Assembly: GCA_963843565.1 (NCBI GenBank)
Contig: CAWJKY010000004.1
Span: 186,001 to 250,000, forward strand
From: DASZQY01 sp963843565
GTDB taxonomy: Bacteria > Pseudomonadota > Alphaproteobacteria > Rhizobiales > Kaistiaceae
Direction: 5' to 3'
Length of the DNA stretch: 64,000 nt
Shown: in pieces, positions 26,068 to 34,686 of the stretch
Layout of the letters: each line of letters opens with the position of its first letter
Numbering within the stretch: position 1 is the first letter of the stretch
Program-made: the position numbers and the translations under genes
Notes under the pieces: model-generated
Seen by the model: the letters and a program-made list of their open reading frames with translations, nothing else
Database searches by the model: none
What the model was told of the DNA's origin: nothing

Positions 26068-27246
26068 CTACCGCTCGACACACATGGCAACGCCCATGCC
26101 GCCGCCGATGCACAGCGTCGCCAGGCCCTTTTTGGCGTCGCGCTTCTGCATCTCGAACAGCAGCGTCACCAGCACCCGCGCCCCCGAAGCGCCGATCGGG
26201 TGGCCGAGCGCGATGGCGCCGCCGTTGACGTTCACCTTGGCGAGGTCCCAGCCCATGTCCTTGTTGACCGCGCAGGCCTGCGCCGCGAACGCCTCGTTGG
26301 CCTCGATCAGGTCGAGGTCGTCGACCGTCCAGCCGGCCTTCTTCAGAGCCTTGCGCGACGACGGGATGGGCCCCGTACCCATGAGCGCCGGATCGACCCC
26401 GGCGGTCGCCCACGAGACGATGCGGGCAAGCGGCGTCACCCCGCGTCGGGCGGCTTCGGCCGCCGTCATCAGGACGGTCGCGGCGGCGCCGTCGTTGATG
26501 CCGGACGCATTGCCGGCGGTCACCGTGCCGTCCTTCTGGAAGGCCGGGCGGAGCTTGGCGACCGCCTCCAGCGTCGTGCCGGCGCGCGGATACTCATCCT
26601 GCTCGACGACGATGTCGCCCTTGCGGGTCTTGACGGTGAAAGGAACGATCTCGTCCTTGAAGCGGCCGGCCTTCTGCGCCGCCTCCGCCTTGTTCTGCGA
26701 AGCGACGGCGAATTCATCCTGCTGCTGGCGGGTGATCTGGAACTCGCGCGCCACGTTCTCGGCGGTGGTGCCCATGTGGTAGCCGTTGAAGGCATCCCAC
26801 AGCCCGTCCTTGATCATGGTGTCGACCATGGCGAGGTCGCCCATCTTGGTGCCGGACCTGAGGTGCGCCGCGTGCGGCGCCATCGACATCGACTCCTGGC
26901 CGCCCGCCACGATGATGTTGGCGTCGCCGCTGGCGATCTGCTGAAGCCCGAGGGCGACGGCCCGCAAGCCCGATCCGCACAGCTGATTGAGGCCCCACGC
27001 CGTCGTCTCCTTGGGCAGCCCGGCGCCGATCGAAGCCTGGCGGGCCGGGTTCTGGCCCTCGGCGGCTGTCAGGATCTGGCCGAGGATCACCTCGTCGACC
27101 TCGGCAGCCTCGACCTTGCCGCGCCTGATCACCTCGCCGATGACGGCGGCTCCGAGTTGGTGCGCCGGGATCGATCCGAAGGCCCCGTTGAAGGCGCCGA
27201 CCGGCGTGCGGGCGGCGGCGGCAATGACGATATCGGTCTCGGGCAT
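26068..27246 (-). CDS. phaA: Acetyl-CoA C-acetyltransferase (beta-ketothiolase)
   Basis: 392 residues from the ATG at 27244-27246, which has a strong GGAGGAG upstream. A thiolase with the nucleophilic cysteine in NQLCGSGLRA, the second active-site block ALGHPIGASGAR and the terminal cysteine motif CIGGGMGVAM. It condenses two acetyl-CoA to acetoacetyl-CoA, feeding phaB directly downstream. The gene is divergent from phaR, with 227 bases between the starts containing an inverted repeat (27333-27361). Confidence 0.95.
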   Translation of the reverse strand: MPETDIVIAAAARTPVGAFNGAFGSIPAHQLGAAVIGEVIRRGKVEAAEVDEVILGQILTAAEGQNPARQASIGAGLPKETTAWGLNQLCGSGLRAVALGLQQIASGDANIIVAGGQESMSMAPHAAHLRSGTKMGDLAMVDTMIKDGLWDAFNGYHMGTTAENVAREFQITRQQQDEFAVASQNKAEAAQKAGRFKDEIVPFTVKTRKGDIVVEQDEYPRAGTTLEAVAKLRPAFQKDGTVTAGNASGINDGAAATVLMTAAEAARRGVTPLARIVSWATAGVDPALMGTGPIPSSRKALKKAGWTVDDLDLIEANEAFAAQACAVNKDMGWDLAKVNVNGGAIALGHPIGASGARVLVTLLFEMQKRDAKKGLATLCIGGGMGVAMCVER

Positions 27247-27332
27247 GGGAATTCTCCTCCAGGGCTCTTCTTGTGGGTGTGGCAATGGCCGCCTCGGACT
27301 AAGAGACTCCGGCCGCTAACCATGTCAATCGC

Positions 27333-27361
27333 TGCACCGCGATAGGAGCGGTCGCGGTGCA
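27333..27361. promoter_or_regulatory. Long inverted repeat between phaA and phaR, candidate operator
   Basis: Two perfect 10-base arms, TGCACCGCGA and TCGCGGTGCA, are separated by 9 bases. The right arm runs straight into CAATATATT. The site lies between the divergent phaA and phaR starts and could bind PhaR or another regulator. A similar TGCA-AATATAT element precedes bdhA (41209-41220). Confidence 0.4.
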
Positions 27362-27473
27362 CAATATATTGGCGCCACAGGGAAAAAGCCCGTATCGTGG
27401 AGGGGTTAGCGTGGCATGGCGATTATGCAGATAGCGCCGGGGACCGGCACGCGCGCTGAGGGACGTCGCACCG

Positions 27474-28100
27474 ATGGCCAAGGACAACGAGCCCACGACG
27501 ATCAAGAAGTACGCCAACCGGCGCCTCTACAACACCGGGACCTCGACCTACGTGACGCTCGAGGATTTGGCCGGGATGGTGAAGGAGGGCGAGGATTTCG
27601 TCGTTGTCGACGCCAAGTCCGGCGAGGACATCACCCGCACCGTGCTCACCCAGATCATCTTCGAGCAGGAGAACAAGGGCCAGAACCTGCTGCCGATCAC
27701 GTTCCTGCGCCAGCTTATCCGCTTCTACGGCGACTCCATCCAGAACCTGATCCCCACCTACCTCGATTTCTCCATCGACTCCCTGGTCCGCGAGCAGGAC
27801 AAGCTCCGCCGCCAGATGACCACCACCTTCGCCCCCGGCGCCTTCGGGGGCAACGCCTTCGGGCCCGGCGCCCTCGACGTGCTCAACGATCAGGTCCGCC
27901 GCAACACCGACATGTTCGAGCAGGCGATGCGCATGTTCCTGCCGTTCGGCAACTCGGCCAACGCCGCGCCGAAGAGCGCCGAGCCGGAAGGCGACACGCC
28001 CGACGAACCCGACAAGCCCGACAACGGCGATATCGACGCGCTCCGCCGCCAGCTCGACGAGATGCAGTCGCGGCTGAGCAAGCTTTCCGACAAGAAGTAG
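27474..28100 (+). CDS. phaR: Polyhydroxyalkanoate synthesis repressor PhaR
   Basis: 208 residues. The N-terminal PHB/PHA accumulation regulator DNA-binding domain is unmistakable (KKYANRRLYNTGTSTYVTLE, residues 9-28), followed by the PHB_acc domain (LIPTYLDFSIDSLVREQDKLR). The C-terminal part is a Gly/Phe-rich segment and a charged tail. PhaR binds both PHB granules and DNA: when granules form it is titrated and phasin and pha genes are derepressed. Divergent orientation to phaA fits autoregulation. Confidence 0.94.
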   Translation: MAKDNEPTTIKKYANRRLYNTGTSTYVTLEDLAGMVKEGEDFVVVDAKSGEDITRTVLTQIIFEQENKGQNLLPITFLRQLIRFYGDSIQNLIPTYLDFSIDSLVREQDKLRRQMTTTFAPGAFGGNAFGPGALDVLNDQVRRNTDMFEQAMRMFLPFGNSANAAPKSAEPEGDTPDEPDKPDNGDIDALRRQLDEMQSRLSKLSDKK

Positions 28101-28152
28101 CAACGCCCGCCTGATCGGCTTTGCCGCGGGTCAGCGGTGGCGGCGAGTTCGG

Positions 28153-29847
28153 CTAGAGCTCCGGGCGCGCCGCGCCGCACAGGTTGCCCTGCATCATCCC
28201 GACGCCGAGCTTCGCCAGCATCGCCGCGGTCTCCTCGTCCTCGACCCACTCCGCGACGATGGCGATGCCGAAGGTTCCGGCAAGTTCGATCAGCGCCTTG
28301 ACGAACGCCTGATCGTCGCCGCTGCGCGGCAGGTCGCGCACGTACTGGCCGGCGATCTTGACCATGTCGGCGCCGAGCGAGCGCAGGTGCTGGAACGAGG
28401 AGAATCCGGCCCCGAAGTCGTCGATCGCCACCTGGCTGCCGAGATCGTGGATGGTCGCCACGAAAACCGACGCCTCTTCCAGGTTCCGGATGATCGCCGT
28501 CTCGGTGATCTCGACGATCAGGCGGCCCCCGAGGCCGGGCGTCCTGGCGGCCGCGTCGGCGAGCCGCGACAGCCACTCGCCGTCGCCGACGGTTTCGGCC
28601 GAGATGTTGAGCGAAAGGCGCGCCTGTGGCGCGTCCTTCAGCGCCTGGATGGTCCGGGCGAGCGCGTGTTTGTCGACCAGCCGAATGAGGCCGAGTTGCT
28701 CGCTGAGTTCGATGAACTCGGTCGCCGGCACGAACGTGCCGTCCGGCCGCTGGAGCCGGAGCAGACCTTCGTGGAACACCGGCGCGCGGGTCGCCACGTC
28801 GACCACCGGCTGGAAGAACAGCTTGAGACGGTCTTCGTCGATGGCCGCCACCATTTCGGAGGAGAGCGCCGTGTTGGCGCGACGCTGCGCCTGCCGGCTC
28901 GGCGAATGGCTGTAGGCGACGAAACGGCCGAGACCCACGGCGCGAGCCCGGTGCAGGCTTTCCTGCGCCCGCGACAGCGCTTCGTTCACCGTGCCGCCGT
29001 ATCGCGGCAAGCTGACGCCGCCGATCGACACGGTGACCACGACGGCGCTCGTCTCCGCCGTGATGACGCCGTTGCGGGTCGCGGCATGAAACCGCTCGGC
29101 GGCCGCCTGCATGTCGGCTTCGCTGCAGTTCATCAGGATGATGCCGAGCTTGTTGCCCGAGTAGCGTCCGATGGTGTCGCCTTCGCGCAGTTGCGCCCGG
29201 ATGCGCCGCGCCGCCGCGGCGAACACCTGGTCGGCGGTCTCGAACCCGTAGGCCTCGTTGATGGCGCGGAAATTGTCGATCGCCACGATCATGAAGGCGA
29301 GCGACGTGCGCGCCTGCACGGCCTGGGCCAGCGCTTCGCCGAGCGTGGCGAGCAGATGCTGCCGGTCGAGATAGCCGGTGAGTTCGTCGTAGCGCGACAG
29401 GAAGGCCAGCCGCTGCTCGCGCTCGTGGCGTTCGTTGATGATGCGGATGACGCCGCGCGCCCGCGCCGGTCCGTCGCCGCCGTCGGCATACCAGCGGCCG
29501 ACGTCCTCCACGATCAGCCGCCGGGCGCTTCCCCGCCCGTCGGGAAGCAGCGTGTACTGAACCTCGTAGGCAACGCCTTCGCCGTCGTCGCTGGCGGTGC
29601 TGTTGAAGATCGCGTCGTGGCGCCGGTCGGCGCCGGTCGGGTCCTTGAGGGTCGCGTAGGCGTGCCCGGTCGCGATTGCTCCGAGGTCAGCGATCCCGAG
29701 GATAGCGCCGGCGCTTTTCCCCCAGCGGATGCGATCGTCCTCGAACGTCCACTCGTAGACCGCCTCGCCGACGGTCGCGAGGATCGCCTCCGGATCGACC
29801 CCATCCGGGTCGGCGCCCGGATCGATCGGGCGCGTGGTCGCACTCAT
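28153..29847 (-). CDS. Degenerate GGDEF plus EAL domain protein (probable c-di-GMP phosphodiesterase)
   Basis: 564 residues from the ATG at 29845-29847. The order is a PAS-like N-terminal region (about 10-140), a GGDEF domain (about 150-310) and an EAL domain (about 325-560). The GGDEF signature is replaced by SGNKL in RYSGNKLGIIL, so cyclase activity is not expected. The EAL domain starts with EGL (FHEGLLRL), a tolerated variant. It keeps the metal and catalytic residues in LSLNIS, VEITET, IDDFGAGFSS, MVKIAG and the QG of GMMQGNLCG. It therefore probably hydrolyses c-di-GMP, with the GGDEF part as regulator. No transmembrane segment is seen. Confidence 0.87.
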   Translation of the reverse strand: MSATTRPIDPGADPDGVDPEAILATVGEAVYEWTFEDDRIRWGKSAGAILGIADLGAIATGHAYATLKDPTGADRRHDAIFNSTASDDGEGVAYEVQYTLLPDGRGSARRLIVEDVGRWYADGGDGPARARGVIRIINERHEREQRLAFLSRYDELTGYLDRQHLLATLGEALAQAVQARTSLAFMIVAIDNFRAINEAYGFETADQVFAAAARRIRAQLREGDTIGRYSGNKLGIILMNCSEADMQAAAERFHAATRNGVITAETSAVVVTVSIGGVSLPRYGGTVNEALSRAQESLHRARAVGLGRFVAYSHSPSRQAQRRANTALSSEMVAAIDEDRLKLFFQPVVDVATRAPVFHEGLLRLQRPDGTFVPATEFIELSEQLGLIRLVDKHALARTIQALKDAPQARLSLNISAETVGDGEWLSRLADAAARTPGLGGRLIVEITETAIIRNLEEASVFVATIHDLGSQVAIDDFGAGFSSFQHLRSLGADMVKIAGQYVRDLPRSGDDQAFVKALIELAGTFGIAIVAEWVEDEETAAMLAKLGVGMMQGNLCGAARPEL

Positions 29848-29973
29848 CAGGCGGGCGTTGCTCAATGGGCCTCTTTCGTCATCACCGATGTTGAGAGACG
29901 GCCGCTCCCAGCCGCCCCGCCGGGTGGGCAAGCGCCCCGCCCCATTCCTCCCGTGCCGCCGGTTAACGGCCGG

Positions 29974-30399
29974 TTAGCGCATTTCCGCGTTCGGACCCAG
30001 CGACACGTCGCGCTCGGCCGTGCGAATCGAGATCGAGAACCCGGCCACCACGTCAAACAGCGCGATCGCCGTCAGGATCAGGAACGTCGAGTTGGCGGCG
30101 ATGCCGACCACGATGAACTCGACCACGTAGACGATCAGCAGCACGGTCGAGATGACATGGTTGCCGATGGTCGTCTTCAATCCCGGCCGCGCCGAGCGCA
30201 GCGTCTCGAAGAACAGCATCAGCAGGCCGAGGAGAATCATGAGATCGCCGAGCGAAGCGCTCCAGGCGTGACCGGAGACCAGCGGGATCGTCAGGCGTGT
30301 GTCCGTCCACAAATTCGGGGCGCCGACCGCGAACCCGATGGCATTGAACAGGATAAGCGGGACCACGGTAAGCGGAATGGTCGTCAACATCACCGGCAC
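29974..30399 (-). CDS. Four-helix integral membrane protein, unknown family
   Basis: 141 residues made of four hydrophobic helices (about 5-28, 48-66, 80-103, 105-125) and a short polar tail. The start has a GGGGGGTG sequence upstream. I do not recognise a characterised family. Its neighbours are the EAL protein downstream and rpmF upstream, both on the same strand, with a terminator hairpin (30469-30492) between it and rpmF. Confidence 0.75.
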   Translation of the reverse strand: MPVMLTTIPLTVVPLILFNAIGFAVGAPNLWTDTRLTIPLVSGHAWSASLGDLMILLGLLMLFFETLRSARPGLKTTIGNHVISTVLLIVYVVEFIVVGIAANSTFLILTAIALFDVVAGFSISIRTAERDVSLGPNAEMR

Positions 30400-30468
30400 C
30401 CCCCATTTGGACGATTGCCCGCTGCGGGCAAAGGCCGTGCAGTCTAGCGTATCGACGCACGCAACAGA

Positions 30469-30492
30469 AAAAGGCCGGCGAACCGGCCTTTT
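30469..30492 (-). terminator. Intrinsic terminator downstream of rpmF
   Basis: A 10-base-pair stem, AAAAGGCCGG / CCGGCCTTTT, has a 4-base loop. The stem begins and ends with A/T runs, so it can act in both directions. It lies 26 bases after the rpmF stop and just before the promoter region of the membrane-protein gene at 29974-30399. Confidence 0.8.
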
Positions 30493-30517
30493 GCGGTGAC
30501 CACCAGGAGCGCGAAGG

Positions 30518-30703
30518 CTAGGTTTCGGCCTTGGGCGTGAACACCTGGCGGCCGCCGTACATGCCCGACTTCAGGTCGACGTGGTGGGGACGGCGAAGCT
30601 CGCCGGAATCCTTGTCTTCCACGTGGGTCGGGGCCTTGAGGGCGTCCGCGGAGCGGCGGAAGCCGCGCTTCATCCGCGAGGTTTTTCGCTTGGGAACAGC
30701 CAT
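30518..30703 (-). CDS. rpmF: 50S ribosomal protein L32
   Basis: 61 residues. The N-terminus MAVPKRKTSRMKRGFRRSAD is the standard bacterial L32 start, and the length is normal. The four-cysteine zinc form is absent; this is the cysteine-free variant (HVDLKSGMYGGRQVF), which is common in alphaproteobacteria and makes no zinc demand. The gene stands alone with its own terminator. Confidence 0.97.
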   Translation of the reverse strand: MAVPKRKTSRMKRGFRRSADALKAPTHVEDKDSGELRRPHHVDLKSGMYGGRQVFTPKAET

Positions 30704-30737
30704 GATCGGGTCCTTCGGGAACGGGCTTTGGGCGCGC

Positions 30738-31451
30738 TTATAGCGGGGGTTGCCGGGAGAGGCAATTGACGTAAGGCCCCGCCCGCCGGCCCTTGAGCGC
30801 CACCACCCGCGCCAGCCCCTTCAGCCGCGCGTTCGGGTGCGCCGGGTCGCGGACGAACGGGTTCGGCAGCGCCGCAGTCAGAAGCGCCGCCTCGCCGGCC
30901 GACAGCGATGTCACCGGCTTGTGAAAATAGTGCTCCGCGGCCGCCGCGACCCCGAAGATGCCGGGTCCGAGCTCCACCACGTTCAGGTAGATCTCGATCT
31001 CGCGCGGCTTGCCCCAGACAAGATCGGCATAGAGTGCCAAGGGAATCTCGAGCGCCTTGCGCACGTAGGAGCGCGCGTTCCACAGGAACAGGTTCTTGAC
31101 CGACTGCATGGCGATGGTGGAGGCGCCGCGGTCCGGTCCGCCGGGGCCGCCGACGACCTTGGCGAGCTCGCGCCAGTCGACGCCGCGGTGGCTGCAGAAG
31201 CGCGCGTCTTCCGACATGACCACCGAATTGACCAGCGCCTTCGGCACGTCGGCGAGCGGGACCCAGGTTCGCTCGATGGCACCGCCGCGCAGCACCCACT
31301 GGGCGATCATCAGCGTGGAGACCGGCGGGAGGAAGCGATAGACCGGCACGAGGACAAGCGGGACGGCGATCACCACCGCCACGACAACGGCGATAATCCG
31401 CAAGACGCGGGCACGCCTGCTGCGGGTTGTCTTGCGCCGGGATTTCGCCAC
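30738..31451 (-). CDS. mtgA: Monofunctional biosynthetic peptidoglycan transglycosylase
   Basis: 237 residues from a GTG at 31449-31451 (VAKSRRKTTRS); no ATG gives the normal length. A basic N-terminus and one transmembrane helix (about 18-40) anchor a GT51 glycosyltransferase domain. SEDARFCSHRGVDW carries the catalytic glutamate, and GASTIAMQSVKNLFL and EIYLNVVELGPGIFG are the further family motifs. It polymerises lipid II into glycan strands on the periplasmic side. It is divergent from the prenyl synthase gene. Confidence 0.93.
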   Translation of the reverse strand: MAKSRRKTTRSRRARVLRIIAVVVAVVIAVPLVLVPVYRFLPPVSTLMIAQWVLRGGAIERTWVPLADVPKALVNSVVMSEDARFCSHRGVDWRELAKVVGGPGGPDRGASTIAMQSVKNLFLWNARSYVRKALEIPLALYADLVWGKPREIEIYLNVVELGPGIFGVAAAAEHYFHKPVTSLSAGEAALLTAALPNPFVRDPAHPNARLKGLARVVALKGRRAGPYVNCLSRQPPL

Positions 31452-31537
31452 CCGTCTCGCATAGCCGCGCCGGCGGCCCCGCGCAATCGGCGGCTGTCTT
31501 GACGGCGTTCCCCTTTTTGACCATGCGGATGAACCTA

Positions 31538-32443
31538 ATGACCGATGCGTTCCACCAACGCCTTGCCGCCGCCGCCCGGGCGACCGGAACCGCGCTCGAC
31601 CGGCTGCTTGGCAAGGCGGCGGGGGCCGGCGAGGACGCGCGGCCGCCGCGGCTGGTGGCGGCAATGCGCTACGCCGCGCTTGGCCCCGGCAAGCGGCTGC
31701 GGCCCTACCTCCTGATCGAGTCGGCGCGCCTCTGCGGCGCGACCGGCGCCGGCGTCGTGCGCGCCGCCGCCGCGCTCGAGTGCGTCCATTGCTACAGTTT
31801 GGTCCATGACGACCTGCCGGCCATGGATGATGACGATCTGCGGCGCGGGCGGCCGACCGTCCACCGCGCCTACGACGAGGCAACCGCGATCCTCGCCGGC
31901 GACGCGTTGCTGACGCTTGCCTTCGCCATCCTCGCCGATCGCAAGACCGATCCCGACCCGGCGGTGCGTGCCGAGCTGGTGGCGGCGCTGGCCACCGCCG
32001 CCGGCATCGGCGGCATGGTCGGCGGCCAGATGCGCGACCTCGAGGCGGAGGCCAGACCGATCGGGCCGGCGGCCGTGCGCCGCATGCAGGCGATGAAGAC
32101 CGGCGCCCTCTTCCGCTTCGCCTGCGAGGCGGGCGCCATCCTCGGCCACGCGAGCCCCGCCCGGCGCAGGCGCCTCGCCGACTTCGGCCGCGCCTTCGGG
32201 CTCGCCTTCCAGGTCGCCGACGACCTGATCGACGCCACCGGGGACGCCGGCCGCGCCGGCAAGGCCACGGCCAAGGACGCCGGCCGGCGGAAGGCAACGC
32301 TCATCGCCCACCACGGCGTGGACAAGGCCCGCGCCGCGCTTGCCGCCGCGGTCGCGGACGCGGTCGCGATCCTCAAGCCCTTTGGCGCCAAGGCGGAACC
32401 GCTCGCCGACGCGGCGCGCTTCGCCGGCAACCGCGACCTCTAG
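31538..32443 (+). CDS. ispA: Polyprenyl synthetase (farnesyl/geranylgeranyl diphosphate synthase type)
   Basis: 301 residues from the ATG at 31538; in-frame ATGs at 31523 and 31529 are possible. It has the trans-prenyltransferase motifs: the first Asp-rich motif DDLPAMDDDD (bacterial spacing) preceded by HCYSLVH, GKRLRPYL at the substrate site, and the second Asp-rich motif FQVADDLIDATGD. It joins isopentenyl diphosphate to allylic diphosphates. Chain length cannot be fixed by eye, but the size fits IspA. ispG, from the same precursor pathway, lies at 39390. Confidence 0.9.
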   Translation: MTDAFHQRLAAAARATGTALDRLLGKAAGAGEDARPPRLVAAMRYAALGPGKRLRPYLLIESARLCGATGAGVVRAAAALECVHCYSLVHDDLPAMDDDDLRRGRPTVHRAYDEATAILAGDALLTLAFAILADRKTDPDPAVRAELVAALATAAGIGGMVGGQMRDLEAEARPIGPAAVRRMQAMKTGALFRFACEAGAILGHASPARRRRLADFGRAFGLAFQVADDLIDATGDAGRAGKATAKDAGRRKATLIAHHGVDKARAALAAAVADAVAILKPFGAKAEPLADAARFAGNRDL

Positions 32444-32446
32444 GCC

Positions 32447-33208
32447 CTACTGAAGCGCGATGAACCGTTCGCCCACCGGCACCGCGGTGCGGGCGAGGGC
32501 GGCGCGCAGGGCCGCCGCGGCCGGGACGGACGTATCGGCCCCCTTGGAGACCAGCAGCTGGAGCATATCCCAGTCGTGCCTGTCGATCTGGCCGGGGGCG
32601 GCGGGCTGGATGCGCTTGTCGAAGAAGGCGACGGCGAGCGGCGTCACCGAATTGGGCGGACCGACCGGCACGTTCGGGTCGAGAATGCCGGCATCGATCG
32701 CCCGGGTAACCAGATCGAAGGTGTCGGGCGTGTGGTCGAAGAGGCCGTAGGCGGTCAGGTCGGCGTCCGCCGCGAAACCGACCAGCGCCAGCGCCTCGTC
32801 GCCCGTATAGGGACGCTTGTCGGCGATGCGTTTGGTGAGGTCGTCGCTCCGCGTCAGGAGATCGACCCCGAAGGCGGTTTCCATGTCGGCGCCGGCCGCC
32901 TGCTCGGCCTGGGCCTTGAGGTCGGCGACGTAGGCATCGACTACCCGCGGGGAGAACCCGGCGGCCAGAATCACCAGCAGCGCGAAGATGAGACGCACCC
33001 AGCGCCCGCGCCGCATGCCGCGGATGGCGAAGGCGAAGGAGAGCAGCACCACCGCGATCGCCGCCGCGGTCGCCAGATCCACCGCGAGCGCCCCCTCGCC
33101 GGACAGCAGGCGGCTGAGGCCGAAGGCCAGCGCATTGACGATCGAGGCGGCGCCGACCACCGCCGGCACCACCAGGTAGAAGGTCACCCGGTCGGGAGTG
33201 GCGGCCAT
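32447..33208 (-). CDS. Multi-helix membrane protein with soluble C-terminal domain, unknown
   Basis: 253 residues from the ATG at 33206-33208. Three hydrophobic helices occupy about residues 8-30, 42-62 and 70-85. A soluble domain of about 165 residues follows, with repeated DxxxLLVxxGAD-like helices at its end (ALVGFAADADLTAYGLFD, WDMLQLLVSKGADTSV), faintly reminiscent of ankyrin-type helices. I do not recognise a named family. It is convergent with the prenyl synthase gene, with 3 bases between their stops. Confidence 0.72.
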   Translation of the reverse strand: MAATPDRVTFYLVVPAVVGAASIVNALAFGLSRLLSGEGALAVDLATAAAIAVVLLSFAFAIRGMRRGRWVRLIFALLVILAAGFSPRVVDAYVADLKAQAEQAAGADMETAFGVDLLTRSDDLTKRIADKRPYTGDEALALVGFAADADLTAYGLFDHTPDTFDLVTRAIDAGILDPNVPVGPPNSVTPLAVAFFDKRIQPAAPGQIDRHDWDMLQLLVSKGADTSVPAAAALRAALARTAVPVGERFIALQ

Positions 33209-34355
33209 CGGCTCACTCGCGCGCCGCGGCCGGCCCACGACCGGGCGCAAGGACAGAACGGCGCTGCATCGGGACGCGCCCCAAGGGTTACTCGCAGAGG
33301 AGAGGAGATTTACCCTATTCCGGCGCCTCCCGTAAGGAAGAAGGAAGCGGCCCCGGCGGCCGCCGTCCCCGAACGGGGGACGGCTGACTTTGGCCACGGA
33401 AGGAAGGGAAAGCGGCGATACGCAGTACCAGTTTCGCCGTGCCCGCAAGATGCACCGGAAGTGATGAGGAAGCGGTTAAAGGGGCCGGCCCAAAAGACGG
33501 AAAAGACTCGAAATTTCGTCCCCGTTTGGGACTCCACGACGAACTCGCGACCGGGCGTTGCGACGGCGCCACAGGGGACTCGTTGCGGTAGGCGACACGG
33601 CAGCCAAATTCGTTCCCGCGAGCGGCTGTCGCCCCGGGTCATCGTCTCCTTCCAGCGCGTCCCTCTTCTTTCATTCCCTGTCGCGCCTTCGGCGCTCCTC
33701 GCCTCTTGAAGCGAGGGGGTGGCGGGCGCTCGTCCGAGTGCCAGTCCGGGTAGTCCGATAAGGGGCGCTCATCCGAGCGCCCGCCGCGGCGTCTTTTGTC
33801 CTCCGACACCCGCGCTCCGGACAGCAGACGGACGGACCCACCTTAAGAGCGGGCAACCCGTCCTGACCGCGCCGCGCGCCGGGAAAGTTCCCCGGGGTTG
33901 GCGCTAGCCTGCCGCCCTTAAGGTCAGCGACTGTGACAGCCGGTCGTAATGCCGGCGGGCGGGCCTTGCGAAAGCCTCCCGGCGGCACGGGCTGCGAAAC
34001 CCCTGCCGGCAGGCGCCGCACCCGGCTCGCGACAACAGGACGCCTCGAGTTGCGCCCCCTCGGTTGAGCCGGGATGGGGCGAGTTTCTCATGGGGGGAAA
34101 GGGCGGGGATAACTCTTTTGCCTTCCCTGCCGCGCCGACCGCGTTTCCGAGCCTCTTGTTGTCTCAGGGGCCGCGCGACCCCCTTCACCTCTTCCCACCG
34201 GGCAGAGGCGCGCGGCTGCACGCACGGTTTCATGTTGTGTTCCAATGGGATAGGCGGAGAAGGTCATGCGCGCTGGAGCGGCGCCGTTCGCCGCTTCCGC
34301 TTGCGCACCTCCCGGTCGCTTGACGCGGAATACTTTCCTAGCCACCATCCGCGCC
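33209..34355. other. 1.15-kb stretch without a convincing gene, rich in hairpins
   Basis: No open frame here has a plausible start, codon pattern or recognisable product. The stretch contains strong inverted repeats: CCGTCCCC/GGGGACGG at 33363-33383, and a run of four consecutive hairpins at 33683-33782. Two of the four (33725-33742 and 33763-33782) are near copies of GGCGCTC-NTCC-GAGYGCC. I looked for tmRNA, RNase P, SRP and tRNA signatures on both strands and saw none. It marks the left edge of the accessory segment that contains the helicase-nuclease gene. Confidence 0.6.
33725..33782. repeat. Two near-identical tandem hairpins
   Basis: The first hairpin (33725-33742) is GGCGCTC-GTCC-GAGTGCC and the second (33763-33782) is GGGCGCTC-ATCC-GAGCGCCC. 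Their four-base loops share TCC, and the stem difference keeps pairing (G-T for G-C in RNA). Two further short hairpins, GCGCC/GGCGC (33683-33695) and CCTCGC/GCGAGG (33697-33716), come just before. Their function is unknown. Confidence 0.6.
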
Positions 34356-34586
34356 ATGACCAACGACGCGCGCCGCGGCCTTGTCGATACCCAGCCGACG
34401 CTGGCGGCGATGAAGGTCTGCCGCGACGCGATGATCGTGATTCTCAGGTCCTACCCGCCGCGCCACCCCATCGCCCGCGAGGCGACCTGGCTGATGAAGG
34501 ACATCGACACGCTGGCGGGGATCCTCACGGGGGACAACGAGCTGTTTCACACCAAGGCGCATGGGGGTGTGCCGGGACGGCGGTAG
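34356..34586 (+). CDS. Small hypothetical protein
   Basis: 76 residues from the ATG at 34356. The sequence looks like a real folded helical protein: two amphipathic helices (LAAMKVCRDAMIVILRSY and EATWLMKDIDTLAGILTG) flank a YPPRHPIA turn. I do not recognise a named family. There is no signal peptide or transmembrane helix. No clear Shine-Dalgarno sequence is seen. It lies 100 bases upstream of the helicase-nuclease gene on the same strand and could be transcribed with it, although a functional link is not shown. Confidence 0.55.
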   Translation: MTNDARRGLVDTQPTLAAMKVCRDAMIVILRSYPPRHPIAREATWLMKDIDTLAGILTGDNELFHTKAHGGVPGRR

Positions 34587-34686
34587 GCGCCCGCCGGAGC
34601 AGTCTTTCAATTGCCGGTTGAGCAACTCCGGCCGCTTAGATATTGAGAGACGCTATTCCGCGCCGTCCCATCTTCCGGAGACGTAA

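Noticed and set aside
33310..33642. Possible 110-residue minus-strand gene
   Set aside because: Rare codon pattern, no ribosome-binding site, no recognisable fold, and a strong hairpin inside.
33209..34355. tmRNA, RNase P RNA or SRP RNA in the gene-poor stretch
   Set aside because: The conserved blocks (tag-peptide codons, GAGGAAAGTCC core, GGAAGGAAGCAGC-like loop) are not found on either strand.
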